Source: Pirellula sp. (GTDB lineage: Bacteria > Planctomycetota > Planctomycetia > Pirellulales > Pirellulaceae). From it: a stretch of DNA of 39,144 nt. The notes under the pieces were generated by a model. That model was not told the origin of the DNA, did no database searches, and saw only the letters and a program-made list of their open reading frames with translations. Shown here piece by piece: positions 17,627 through 25,371 of the stretch; the first letter of the stretch is position 1, and every line of letters begins with the position of its first letter. The DNA lies in NCBI GenBank assembly GCA_021736575.1, contig JAIPFP010000027.1, positions 1 through 39,144 of the forward strand, in the 5' to 3' direction. The position numbers and the translations under genes are program-made.

Positions 17627-18190
17627 ATGAATTTAAACTACGACCGCGACCAATTGATTTCAATCGTCCGCCAGTATGCGCTTCAATTTGGGCAATTCAC
17701 GTTGGCAAGTGGAAAACAAGCGTCGTACTACCTTGATTGTCGGACCGTGACCTTGCATCCTCAAGGTGCGAACCAAATTGCAGCGGGAATGCTGGATCTG
17801 ATTTTGGGAAATCATTTCGGTTCCATTCCCGATGCCGTGGGCGGTTTAGCGATCGGAGCGGATCCGATTACCGCCTCGATCGTGGTACATTCGGGACTTA
17901 GGGACCGAGGGCTGCTCGGATTCATGGTCCGTAAAGAAGCCAAGCAGCACGGAACCGGCAAGTTGGTCGAAGGGCCCGTGCGACCTGGTATGAAATGTGT
18001 GATCGTGGAAGATGTCATTACCAGCGGAGGGAGCGCTCTGAAAGCAGCTCAAGCCGCGAAAGATTTCGGGCTGGATGTCATCGGGGTCTTGGGCGTCATC
18101 GATCGACTCGAAGGTGGACGGGCTGCCTTCGAAGCGCAAGGGATTCCGCTCGCAACATTGCTAACGATCGAGGATTTCCCAAAAACCTAG
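17627..18190 (+). CDS. pyrE: Orotate phosphoribosyltransferase
   Basis: This enzyme makes orotidine 5'-phosphate from orotate and PRPP in de novo pyrimidine synthesis. The 187-residue form starts at ATG 17627 (MNLNYDRDQLISIVRQYAL); the upstream ATG at 17591 would add 12 unusual residues. The FGQFTLASGKQASYYLDCR segment is the orotate-side motif. VRKEAKQHGTGK is the flexible catalytic loop, and CVIVEDVITSGGS (124-136) is the PRPP-binding motif. It is convergent with leuA with a 47-bp gap holding a short tandem repeat. Confidence 0.95.
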   Translation: MNLNYDRDQLISIVRQYALQFGQFTLASGKQASYYLDCRTVTLHPQGANQIAAGMLDLILGNHFGSIPDAVGGLAIGADPITASIVVHSGLRDRGLLGFMVRKEAKQHGTGKLVEGPVRPGMKCVIVEDVITSGGSALKAAQAAKDFGLDVIGVLGVIDRLEGGRAAFEAQGIPLATLLTIEDFPKT

Positions 18191-18198
18191 CCTTTAGC

Positions 18199-18226
18199 CT
18201 ATGAACTATGAACTATGAACTATGAA
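18199..18226. repeat. Tandem heptamer ctatgaa x4
   Basis: Four perfect 7-base units between the pyrE and leuA stop codons. It is a simple microsatellite-type array, not part of either gene. Confidence 0.85.
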
Positions 18227-18237
18227 ATTTAACCGTC

Positions 18238-19845
18238 TCATGCATCTTGTGGCGTTACGCGACCTTGAGAACGAACGGTCTTTTCCGTCACAATTCGGTT
18301 GACCGCATTGAGCATCGCTTGGATGGTCGACTCTACCGTATCCGTTGAGGTACCCATCCCGCGATACAGTTGTCCTTCATGTTCCACTTCGACGGTAACT
18401 TCCCCCAACGCATCGCGTCCGATGGTGGCGCTTCGAACTCGAAAGTCCTTGCACACGACCTTGATGCCAGTGATTTTTTCGACTGCCCAAAAGGCTGCAT
18501 CGATCGGCCCGTCCCCTTGTTCCACTCGCTCGGTGAACTGCTCGTCCCCATGTTGCAACGTTAATTCAACGTTTGGCGTTTTGCCGCTGCCGCTCGAGAC
18601 GGAAAACGAAACCAGCGACCAAACGCGTTGTGTCGGTCCGCTAATCTGTTGCTGTATCAAGGCGACGATATCGCCATCGTAGAGCTCTTTCTTTTTGTCG
18701 GCTAACGTCTTGAATTGTTCGAACACCGTTTGTAATTGCTCGCCGGTAAGCTGATAACCTAACTCACGAGCTCGGTCCGCCAATGCTGCGCGACCGCTGT
18801 GCTTGCCGAGCACAAGATCCGTCTTTGCAAAACCAACATCTTCGGGGCGCATGATTTCATACGTACTACGATCTTTGAGCATGCCGTCTTGATGGATGCC
18901 TGACTCATGCGCAAACGCATTTCGACCCACGATCGCTTTGTTGCGTTGAACGTCCAGGCCCGTGATCTTACAAAGCAAACGACTGACAGGCACCAGACGT
19001 TCGGTGACGATACGCGTCTGAGTGTGAAACAGTTCTTGGCGAGTTCGCATCGCCATAACGACCTCTTCGAGAGAGCAGTTGCCAGCCCGTTCCCCTATAC
19101 CATTGATGGTGCACTCGATTTGACCTGCACCGGCTTGAACGGCGGCGAGAGAATTTGCAACCGCTAATCCAAGATCATCGTGGCAATGGCAACTCAAGAC
19201 GGCTTTATCAATATTGGGGACACGATTGAGCAAGGACTGAATGCGTTCGTACATCTCATTGGGAGTCGTGTAACCCACGGTATCGGGAACATTGATGGTC
19301 GTTGCACCTGCATCGATGGCTGCTTCGACAACGCGGCACAAGAAATCGATTTCGGTTCTGGCTGCATCTTCTGCGGAGAACTCGACATCATCGCAATGCG
19401 AAACCGCGCGTTGCACTCCCTTGACGGCGCGATCAATGATCTCCTCTTGGGACATTCGCAGCTTGAATTCACGGTGAATGGCGCTCGTCGCAAGAAAGAC
19501 GTGAATACGAGCCTGATGCGCTTTTTGCAATGCCTCCCAAGCGCGGTCGATATCTCCGTCGTTGCATCGAGCCAATCCGCAGATAATCGGGCCACGAATG
19601 GTTGCCGAAATCTCGCGTACGGCCTCGAAATCCCCTGGTGAGGCGATCGGAAAACCGGCCTCCATCACATCGACCCCCAAATCCGAAAGCGCCTGAGCGA
19701 CCTTCAGTTTTTCGGTCAAATTCATGCTTCCACCGGGCGATTGTTCGCCATCCCGCAGCGTGGTGTCGAAAATTTTGATCGTCCGGAGCGCCGAATTTGC
19801 TTTCGAAGCAGTTTGAGTTTCGGGGATGATGGTGGGATTCGTCAT
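18238..19845 (-). CDS. leuA: 2-isopropylmalate synthase
   Basis: This enzyme condenses acetyl-CoA with 2-oxoisovalerate, the first committed step of leucine synthesis. It is a full-length LeuA type of 535 residues. IFDTTLRDGEQSPG (25-38) opens the TIM barrel. LSCHCHDDLGL gives the metal-binding His220 and His222, and INGIGERAGNCSLEEV is the second signature. The C-terminal third (about 400-520) is the LeuA dimer/allosteric domain expected for leucine feedback. The family also includes citramalate synthases, but length and motifs fit LeuA better. The ATG start has only a weak ribosome site. No leuBCD is nearby. Confidence 0.94.
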   Translation of the reverse strand: MTNPTIIPETQTASKANSALRTIKIFDTTLRDGEQSPGGSMNLTEKLKVAQALSDLGVDVMEAGFPIASPGDFEAVREISATIRGPIICGLARCNDGDIDRAWEALQKAHQARIHVFLATSAIHREFKLRMSQEEIIDRAVKGVQRAVSHCDDVEFSAEDAARTEIDFLCRVVEAAIDAGATTINVPDTVGYTTPNEMYERIQSLLNRVPNIDKAVLSCHCHDDLGLAVANSLAAVQAGAGQIECTINGIGERAGNCSLEEVVMAMRTRQELFHTQTRIVTERLVPVSRLLCKITGLDVQRNKAIVGRNAFAHESGIHQDGMLKDRSTYEIMRPEDVGFAKTDLVLGKHSGRAALADRARELGYQLTGEQLQTVFEQFKTLADKKKELYDGDIVALIQQQISGPTQRVWSLVSFSVSSGSGKTPNVELTLQHGDEQFTERVEQGDGPIDAAFWAVEKITGIKVVCKDFRVRSATIGRDALGEVTVEVEHEGQLYRGMGTSTDTVESTIQAMLNAVNRIVTEKTVRSQGRVTPQDA

Positions 19846-20077
19846 AATGGTTCGACTTTTTTGACGGGTTGTTGCGAGTACGATCCTACGACAATCACTC
19901 GCTCTGCGAGGTTCGCTATTGCCCCTATTTTAAGCATAGGCGGCGATTCGTCGTGGAATGGCACCGCAGATCACTTAGCGAGTTCCGCCGCAAATCCTAG
20001 CGAGTTCTGCATAGCTTAGCGTAATGGAAAAAGTTGTCATGGGCGGAATCGCATCACTTCTGGCTCAATCCATGGTT

Positions 20078-20094
20078 TTGGCACAAACATTGCT
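20078..20094 (+). promoter_or_regulatory. Candidate sigma-54 (RpoN) promoter
   Basis: TTGGCAC, five bases, then TTGCT matches the RpoN -24/-12 pattern (TGGCAC-N5-TTGCW) with exact spacing. It points rightward into the hairpin series ending at 20321, with a start expected near 20105. No enhancer site was identified. Confidence 0.5.
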
Positions 20095-20104
20095 TCCGAA
20101 GTGT

Positions 20105-20321
20105 TAATGCGGGAATGTGCTCGAATGTTGTGCACGTCCCTGTTCTACCCAACGTCGATTGAGTGGCGGAGCTTGTGGGACTAAACCCACAGCTCCACGC
20201 TCTCGATGTTTTCGATCTGAACTTTTGAGTCCAAATGGATTTGCGTCGGTTCGCCGACCGCAGAGTACCCCATCGGCCAGTGTGCAGTGTCCGCCTCATT
20301 GCACCTGGCCGGGGTATTTTT
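20105..20321 (+). ncRNA. Candidate structured RNA, about 215 nt
   Basis: The span from the expected start of the sigma-54-like promoter to a T-run contains three hairpins. The first is at 20163-20198 (arms ggagcttgtggg/cccacagctcc). The second is at 20243-20261 (gtcgg-ttcg-ccgac, UUCG loop). The third is at 20266-20316 (tacccc, ggccag and gtgca pairing with tgcac, ctggcc and ggggta), followed by ttttt. The frames here do not look coding. It could be a regulatory RNA, a leader without a gene, or repeat-derived hairpins. Confidence 0.35.
20266..20321 (+). terminator. Long hairpin with T-run
   Basis: Three paired segments (tacccc/ggggta, ggccag/ctggcc, gtgca/tgcac) with small bulges, then five T residues. 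It reads as a rho-independent terminator on the plus strand, although no plus-strand gene precedes it. Confidence 0.6.
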
Positions 20322-20378
20322 ATGTTTCGCTCTACGCGTCTAACATGACGACGCTAACATGTTTTATCGAGCCACGCC

Positions 20379-20520
20379 AATAAGTCGTTCCCGCGAAGGC
20401 GGGAATCCACAATAAGTCGTTCCCGCAAAGGCGGGAATCCACAATAAGTCGTTCCCGCGAAGGCGGGAATCCAGTGGAGTGCGAGTGATGACTGGATTCC
20501 CGCCTGCGCGGGAATGACGG
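20379..20520. repeat. SFPRRRES-type palindromic repeat array
   Basis: Three contiguous ~32-base units (aataagtcgttcccgc followed by gaaggcgggaatccac) begin at 20379, 20411 and 20443, and an inverted partial copy follows at about 20493-20520. Each unit contains the palindrome ttcccgc/gcgggaa. The family is widespread in bacteria and gives SFPRRRES peptides when translated. Confidence 0.85.
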
Positions 20521-20620
20521 ACGAGTGGGAAACTCACTCATGGGGCACCTAACGGCCATTCCACCCTTTCGGATACATCCGGAGCCAAGGGGGCGAACTG
20601 GATAGCCCAACGAAAAAGAA

Positions 20621-20649
20621 AAACGCACTCCCAAGACGAGAGTGCGTTT
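20621..20649 (-). terminator. Terminator of the PEP-CTERM gene
   Basis: Ten-base stem aaacgcactc/gagtgcgttt with a 9-base loop. On the minus strand it is followed by a T-rich run, 32 bp after the PEP-CTERM stop. Confidence 0.75.
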
Positions 20650-20680
20650 CAAAATCATTCAAATTTGAGGTAGTCTAGGA

Positions 20681-21268
20681 CTACTTGCGACGGAATCGTC
20701 GAGCAACCAATCCCAACGCGCCCAGACCAAACAGGGCAATCGTGGTAGGCTCTGGAACCGACGTTGTACCGAACGCGGTCAAGGTCACAGTACTCGAGAA
20801 GAACGTGTTAGGACCGGTTGTGCTTTGATTGAGGGTAATCGTCAAATCTGCATCGGTCGCATCTCGAATATCCGCAGCAAACAGAGATCCCGCTGTGAAA
20901 GATCCCTTATAAACGATCGTACGGTTGCCGTTACCTGCGGTGATACCACTATCAAGGTTGTCCGAAAGAAGTGTTAACCCCGTGAAGGTCCCGAAAGTAC
21001 CATTGGTCAAGACAAAGGGCGCAACCATTGGATTTGTAAGCACGAAATCTTGCCAAATGGTTGTGAAGTTCGGTGCCTGGATAAAATCCCCGGAGCCCGC
21101 TGTCTTGGTAACAGCAGTAATGTTTCTAGTGTCCAAAACAGTTCCGCTCGATGGGTTTTGCACCGTGCCGGAGAATGATCCTCCACCGTTAATAAAGCCT
21201 GCCTGTGCGGTCGTTCCGCCAAGCATCATCGCAGCAACTAAAGCCAACCCCAAAAACACAAATCTCAT
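20681..21268 (-). CDS. PEP-CTERM sorting-signal protein
   Basis: This 195-residue exported protein starts at ATG 21268, which has AGGGG five bases upstream; a longer frame to 21436 is not needed. MRFVFLGLALVAAMMLGGTTAQA is the signal peptide. The middle is a beta-rich, Thr/Asn/Gly-rich domain with no Cys. The C-terminus is a textbook PEP-CTERM signal: VPEPTTIALFGLGALGLVARRFRRK, with Pro-Glu-Pro, a hydrophobic helix and an Arg/Lys tail. Exosortase is expected to process such proteins at the membrane. No exosortase gene is in the window. The gene is monocistronic with its own terminator. Confidence 0.9.
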   Translation of the reverse strand: MRFVFLGLALVAAMMLGGTTAQAGFINGGGSFSGTVQNPSSGTVLDTRNITAVTKTAGSGDFIQAPNFTTIWQDFVLTNPMVAPFVLTNGTFGTFTGLTLLSDNLDSGITAGNGNRTIVYKGSFTAGSLFAADIRDATDADLTITLNQSTTGPNTFFSSTVTLTAFGTTSVPEPTTIALFGLGALGLVARRFRRK

Positions 21269-21664
21269 TGTAACCCCTATCCCATATTCGCTATGCACAG
21301 AAAACGTAAAACAGCCCCTGGCGGGATCATCCACATGGAAAATCCGGGCTAGTCGTACCATACCATATCCGCACTTTTTAGAGAAACAAGGTTGGACTTT
21401 GAGGAATATTGGAAATATTCCAGCGAAAAATTGCAATAATTTTTCAACGGGGTTTTAGGCGTCATTAAAGCTACAATTATGGGGGCGAAGTTGGTTTTGC
21501 CGTTGTTCCAGAATGAATGATGAAGTTTACAACAAGAACTTTTTTTTCAATGTAGTGTCGTCCAGGACGGTGGAGGTTTATCGCACAAGCCAAAACCGGA
21601 ATGGAACAAGGCACCTAACGGTGCCATGCACCTGTTGCGTTGGTATAAAGGGCTGAACTAGATA
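21269..21664. other. Intergenic stretch upstream of the PEP-CTERM gene
   Basis: 396 bp. It holds a perfect AT-rich palindrome at 21403-21421 and a small hairpin ggcacc-taac-ggtgcc at 21610-21625. I see no gene. Confidence 0.5.
21403..21421. promoter_or_regulatory. Palindrome ggaatatt-gga-aatattcc, possible operator
   Basis: Perfect 8-base arms with a 3-base spacer, about 135 bp upstream of the PEP-CTERM start. The symmetry and length suit a dimeric regulator site. There is no T-run, so a terminator is less likely. Confidence 0.35.
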
Positions 21665-21754
21665 AGTAGCTTGGGACCATTGTCCCGAGCGAACCACTGA
21701 ATAGATCAAACCACTGAATAGATCAAATGGACGGGACAATGGTCCCATCCTACG
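21665..21754. repeat. REP doublet upstream of RAYT relic
   Basis: Two REP-like hairpins in inverted orientation. The first is tagcttgggaccattgtccc (core gggac-catt-gtccc, 21673-21686). The second is the reverse-complement core gggac-aatg-gtccc (21733-21746), followed by atcctacg. The space between them contains a perfect 17-bp tandem duplication (21694-21727, unit ccactgaatagatcaaa). The arrangement resembles a REPIN. Confidence 0.8.
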
Positions 21755-21769
21755 CAAGGAGAACCTTTG

Positions 21770-22235
21770 ATGACTCTTAACCTGTCTGCCCCGCCAAACT
21801 TCAAAGGCCTTAACCAATACTTACCTGTGAGACGTTACGAGCGACACTTACCGCATTGGCGTCAAGATGGAGCAACTTACTTCGCCACCTTTAATTTGGC
21901 AGATGCCATTCCAGCAAATAAGCAACGAGAAATCGATGCGACCTTTCGATGAAATTGAAATAGAAGATGAACTTGGGGCGATCAAACGTACGACTACTCG
22001 ATTCATCAATCAACGCGAAGGTTCCAGTGGCCCTTTATGGACGCAAGAAAGCTATGACCGGATCATTCGGGACGAAGAGCACCTCTATGGAGTCGTTCAG
22101 TACATTGGCGCCAATCCAATCAAAGCCCAACTGCCGCCGAAGGAGTGGCATCGATGGATCAATCCAAAATGGGAAAATGCGGGATGGAAATTTGACGATA
22201 TAGAATTGCATCAGCAGCTTCGGGCAACTCAGTAG
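21770..22235 (+). pseudogene. REP-associated tyrosine transposase (RAYT), internally deleted
   Basis: An IS200-like REP-associated transposase remnant. The first frame (ATG 21770, with AAGGAG upstream) gives PPNFKGLNQYLPVRRYERHLPHWRQDGATYFATFNLADAIP and stops at 21952. The second frame resumes the family's C-terminus: RFINQREGSSGPLWTQESYDRIIRDEEHLYGVVQYIGANP, with the conserved Tyr in ESYD. The middle part, which should carry the HUH motif in a MPNHVH context, is missing, roughly 90 codons by comparison with the usual family length. So the gene suffered an internal deletion with a frame change and cannot encode an active transposase. REP doublets on both sides identify it. Confidence 0.85.
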
Positions 22236-22320
22236 CTTGGGACCATTGTCCCGAGCAACTTACCTAAAGGATACTCCCAGACATGAATATGCACGGACGG
22301 GACAATGGTCCCATCCTACG
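22231..22320. repeat. REP doublet downstream of RAYT relic
   Basis: Same two hairpins in the same order as upstream: gtagcttgggaccattgtcc from 22232, and the inverted core gggacaatggtccc from 22299 with the atcctacg tail. The spacer differs from the upstream doublet. Confidence 0.8.
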
Positions 22321-22417
22321 TTCCCCCCATTTCCAGAGTAGCGAGCAACTCACGGCGACGACGAAGCCAGCCATACATTCCACCAGCGTTGATGTAACTA
22401 ACGTCAACATGCCATTC

Positions 22418-23989
22418 TTATTTCACGAGGCTTTGGCCGATGTGCTTTAACAACCCGATAACCTGCGTCGCCAGTTGCTGAAAGCGTTGTTGGCTGAGTT
22501 GCTGGTAGAACGCCCTCAGGATCGCGGCAGAATGACCATGACTCATGTGTTCGACCAATTGAGGAACGACCTCGTCCAGGACGCTTGAATCCGGCGAATG
22601 AGTCTCGCCCGTGTAAACACAGGCGCACCCAACAACCGCTTCGCCAAAGAGCTCTTTCGTATAAGCCACAGCGTTGGCAATCGATTGCTCTTTCGCCGAT
22701 TTCGGATTTCGCCAGTTGTACGGCGGGGACCACTCGCGCACAGGTCGCAACAAATCGATATGAGTGAGTACTGCGATGATGGGTGGCGGCCTAAGATGAG
22801 GGCGTTGGCGATAATGAGCCGTCAACTCCCGAACCATCTGTAAGTCCGCGTCTCTCGCCGGCGAGTTGGCTGCCATGACAAGTAGAATGATGTCTGCAAT
22901 TTGCGACGCCGACTTTATCTCCGACATTTGGCGATCGGTCACGTTTGCTTCCCCGTAGCCAGGCGTATCGAGCAACGAGAGGACGTTGTCCGATGGTTCG
23001 ATTCGGTAGTCATACCGTTTCACTTCGCGAGTCTCGGGCAATGTGCTGATGGCTGCGACTTTATCCATGATCAACGCGTTGATCAAACTCGATTTCCCGG
23101 CCTTGACTTGCCCCATGACCACAACTGCCGTGCTGACATCTTCGAGGGCTGCGAACAAACTTGCATCACCACCGGATGTGTGCATCGCGGCAGCCATTTG
23201 ACCAAACTGCTGACGATAGCGACGTGAGCCCCCTTTCAATCGCCCGCTATACATTTCGATCAGATAGTAACCGACTTGCCGCAAATAGACTTGGTAAAAG
23301 GCGTTGATCAGCCCTTCTTGCAAAGCAACCGTTACGTTTCCCGACTTTCGCCATATCGGGTACGAAAAAAGTTTGCTCGGGTTGGCGATCGTGGATACCA
23401 AAAACAGGATCGTTTGCCCAATATCGAGAGCTTTGAAGGCCGCCGGTAACTGCTCAAGTTGCCCCACCGTGACCAAATCACTGCCGGGCACGTTTTGCAA
23501 CACCCAAGCCTCGAGGTCTTCTACGGACAAATGAACAACGGAAATCAGCTCAACTATCGTTAGCGGGCTAAGTGCATTTGGGCTCGTCACTTGGTGGTAG
23601 TGACCAGCCAATAACTGACTCAACGCTTGCGCATCGCGAAAATAGCGATCTGGATCCGCGATCGACATTCGATCCAAATCAACGACCCCATCTCGAAATT
23701 CCTCGACCACTTTCATTGCTGCAGCGTCTTGAGCTGTCCAGAACGCGGGCACCTTGATCGGCTCGTTGGACACATGCTTTCGCGACTTCGGGACAACCCA
23801 AAATTTCGAGACCAGCCAAGCCGTCAACCAAATCGGGGGAAGCGTCCATGCGAGAATCGATAACCAACCCGACTGGTAAATGGCGATACAACTGATCGCA
23901 ACATAGAGCAGAATCGGCACTGCCCAAAGGACGAATAGCACGGCAAACCGGAGAGACAGTAAACGAATTAAGCTCAAGGGGCCTTCCAC
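22418..23989 (-). CDS. Membrane-anchored GTPase (Era/dynamin-like)
   Basis: This 523-residue GTPase has two hydrophobic segments at the N-terminus (about 14-37 and 42-63), then a helical region (80-280), then the G domain. The P-loop is GQVKAGKS (293-300), the G2 region includes STLPETREV, G3 is DTPG (341-344) and G4 is THID (409-412), so all nucleotide motifs are present. The C-terminal helical part lacks further TM segments. The GxxxxGKSS plus DTPGYGE pattern is like YfjP/Era-type GTPases that act at membranes. It overlaps the upstream GTPase gene by 16 bp with GTG 23989; a TTG at 23977 after GGAAGG would give a 4-bp overlap instead. Cargo and role are unknown. Confidence 0.75.
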   Translation of the reverse strand: MEGPLSLIRLLSLRFAVLFVLWAVPILLYVAISCIAIYQSGWLSILAWTLPPIWLTAWLVSKFWVVPKSRKHVSNEPIKVPAFWTAQDAAAMKVVEEFRDGVVDLDRMSIADPDRYFRDAQALSQLLAGHYHQVTSPNALSPLTIVELISVVHLSVEDLEAWVLQNVPGSDLVTVGQLEQLPAAFKALDIGQTILFLVSTIANPSKLFSYPIWRKSGNVTVALQEGLINAFYQVYLRQVGYYLIEMYSGRLKGGSRRYRQQFGQMAAAMHTSGGDASLFAALEDVSTAVVVMGQVKAGKSSLINALIMDKVAAISTLPETREVKRYDYRIEPSDNVLSLLDTPGYGEANVTDRQMSEIKSASQIADIILLVMAANSPARDADLQMVRELTAHYRQRPHLRPPPIIAVLTHIDLLRPVREWSPPYNWRNPKSAKEQSIANAVAYTKELFGEAVVGCACVYTGETHSPDSSVLDEVVPQLVEHMSHGHSAAILRAFYQQLSQQRFQQLATQVIGLLKHIGQSLVK

Positions 23990-25176
23990 AGTTCGCGCCC
24001 TCGTTTCAATTGCACGGCAAAAACATCCTTGAGTTTTTCGATGTTCAGCACTTTACCTCCACGCATGTTGGCGAAGTACCAATCCCATGACATACCAAGA
24101 GCGTAGGTGAACGCAAACGAACCGGCAGCCCCGACCGCCATTCCCAAAAACGGAATGAATTTCAGCGTCTCAAGCACGACTAAACGCAGAGCAATCCGCG
24201 ACCCTGCGGCGCTCGTTAGTACAGCCCAGTCGGCTGGCGAAATATCTTGTTCATAGATCTTGGCGATTCTCAACGCGAGGTGCGTTTGAAGTCCCAGGAC
24301 GATAGGAATATCCACCCAAGGAAGGGGCACAGCTCCCGCCGTGGCGGCCAGCGCACTGGATGCCAGCACTTGCCATCGCGCTCTTTTCTGACGATCGGAT
24401 TCGTTGCGATCTGTTTGGTTCAGCGTTAGCAGTGCCTGCCTGTAGGCATGCGGAAGATATTCCAGAATGGACTGTTTGAGACGGAGCCCACCAAAATCGG
24501 AATCCGCAAATCCATCGTCCTTTTGCGTCAAGTCGATGGGAACAACGACATCGTACAAACCCTTGAATTGCTTGGTCTTTTCATCGATCAGAGTCTGCAG
24601 ACCTTCGGGGATTTCTGATGATTGGCTTTCCGATTTACTTTCCGAGTGGCTTTTTGGGTGGCTTTTTGGGTGGGTTGCAAAGGGATCCGGGCCACGTGTC
24701 AGGTCACTGGAGCCAGTCGCTTCGTGCAAGCACGTCAGCACCAGGACGACTGGGCGATGTGGGGACGCTTTGCGAATTCTCCGAAGCGGCTCGATGACGC
24801 TGTGTAACGAGTGATCCGTAACTCGTACCGCAACCAGCATGAGCTGCGTAGAGCTCTCAAAGCGTTCGATATCGACTTGTGGGTCGTAGGCTGCCTCGCC
24901 CAATCCACGCGTATCAATAAAGGACAACAAAGGTTCCACGGAGTCAGGGAAGTCGAATCGTCTGGAGGTCTTTGTCTCGGGACGATAGCCCTCACCGATG
25001 GTAGCGGACTCAGCGCCAGTTAAGTAGCGAATAATAGAACTCTTGCCGCTGCCCGTCTTTCCGAAAAGCCATATCGATGGGATCGGAGCTTTTCGACGCA
25101 GTTGCTCGATCTCTTTTTCGTACTCTGCCTGATTTGCTGAGGCGTTGCTTCGCCAGACTGGCCAAAAGGTTGCCAT
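23974..25176 (-). CDS. GTPase with C-terminal DUF697 membrane region
   Basis: This 400-residue protein starts at ATG 25176 (TTG 25188 is possible). P-loop GKTGSGKS (39-46) and G3 DTRG (88-91) are clear. Where TKxD/NKxD is expected, the strand reads VLVLTCLHEATG, so G4 is degenerate. A low-complexity insert (HPKSHPKSHSESKSESQSS) follows, caused in part by a perfect 12-bp tandem duplication at 24646-24669. The C-terminal ~150 residues form a DUF697-like region, with hydrophobic stretches AATAGAVPLPWVDIPIVLGL and FIPFLGMAVGAAGSFAFTYALG, as in the YcjF type. It overlaps the next GTPase gene, so the two probably form one complex at the membrane. Confidence 0.78.
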   Translation of the reverse strand: MATFWPVWRSNASANQAEYEKEIEQLRRKAPIPSIWLFGKTGSGKSSIIRYLTGAESATIGEGYRPETKTSRRFDFPDSVEPLLSFIDTRGLGEAAYDPQVDIERFESSTQLMLVAVRVTDHSLHSVIEPLRRIRKASPHRPVVLVLTCLHEATGSSDLTRGPDPFATHPKSHPKSHSESKSESQSSEIPEGLQTLIDEKTKQFKGLYDVVVPIDLTQKDDGFADSDFGGLRLKQSILEYLPHAYRQALLTLNQTDRNESDRQKRARWQVLASSALAATAGAVPLPWVDIPIVLGLQTHLALRIAKIYEQDISPADWAVLTSAAGSRIALRLVVLETLKFIPFLGMAVGAAGSFAFTYALGMSWDWYFANMRGGKVLNIEKLKDVFAVQLKRGRELWKAP

Positions 25177-25371
25177 TAGACCGATCAAACTATTGAATCG
25201 TGTTCATCGAACATTGAAACTTCCTTGAGTATAGCCTATCCAAGCGATCGTCAACGCTCTGAGGTTGGGAGGACAGGCTGCCAGCGCTGCCAGCCTATTC
25301 CACGCCAGCGACGTCAAGCGGTATAATGCGCGGCGGTATGTGTGAGTTGATCTTTCTCAAACGTCTTCCAA

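Larger units (their letters stand above)
19846..20680. other. Non-coding stretch: candidate RNA locus and repeat array
   Basis: 835 bp without a credible protein gene, between the leuA start and the PEP-CTERM stop. It holds a sigma-54-like box (20078-20094), three successive hairpins ending in a T-run (20163-20321), a contiguous repeat array (20379-20520) and the PEP-CTERM terminator (20621-20649). The first 230 bp show nothing I can name. Confidence 0.65.

Noticed and set aside
20117..20383. Plus-strand 88-codon frame after the sigma-54-like box
   Set aside because: Cys/Pro/Arg-rich composition typical of noise, runs through the terminator hairpin and lacks a ribosome site.
20379..20520. 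Possible CRISPR array
   Set aside because: Units are contiguous with no unique spacers, one copy is inverted, and no cas gene is present.
20332..20658. Minus-strand frame with SFPRRRES-type peptide
   Set aside because: It is produced by the palindromic array 20379-20520 and has no ribosome site.
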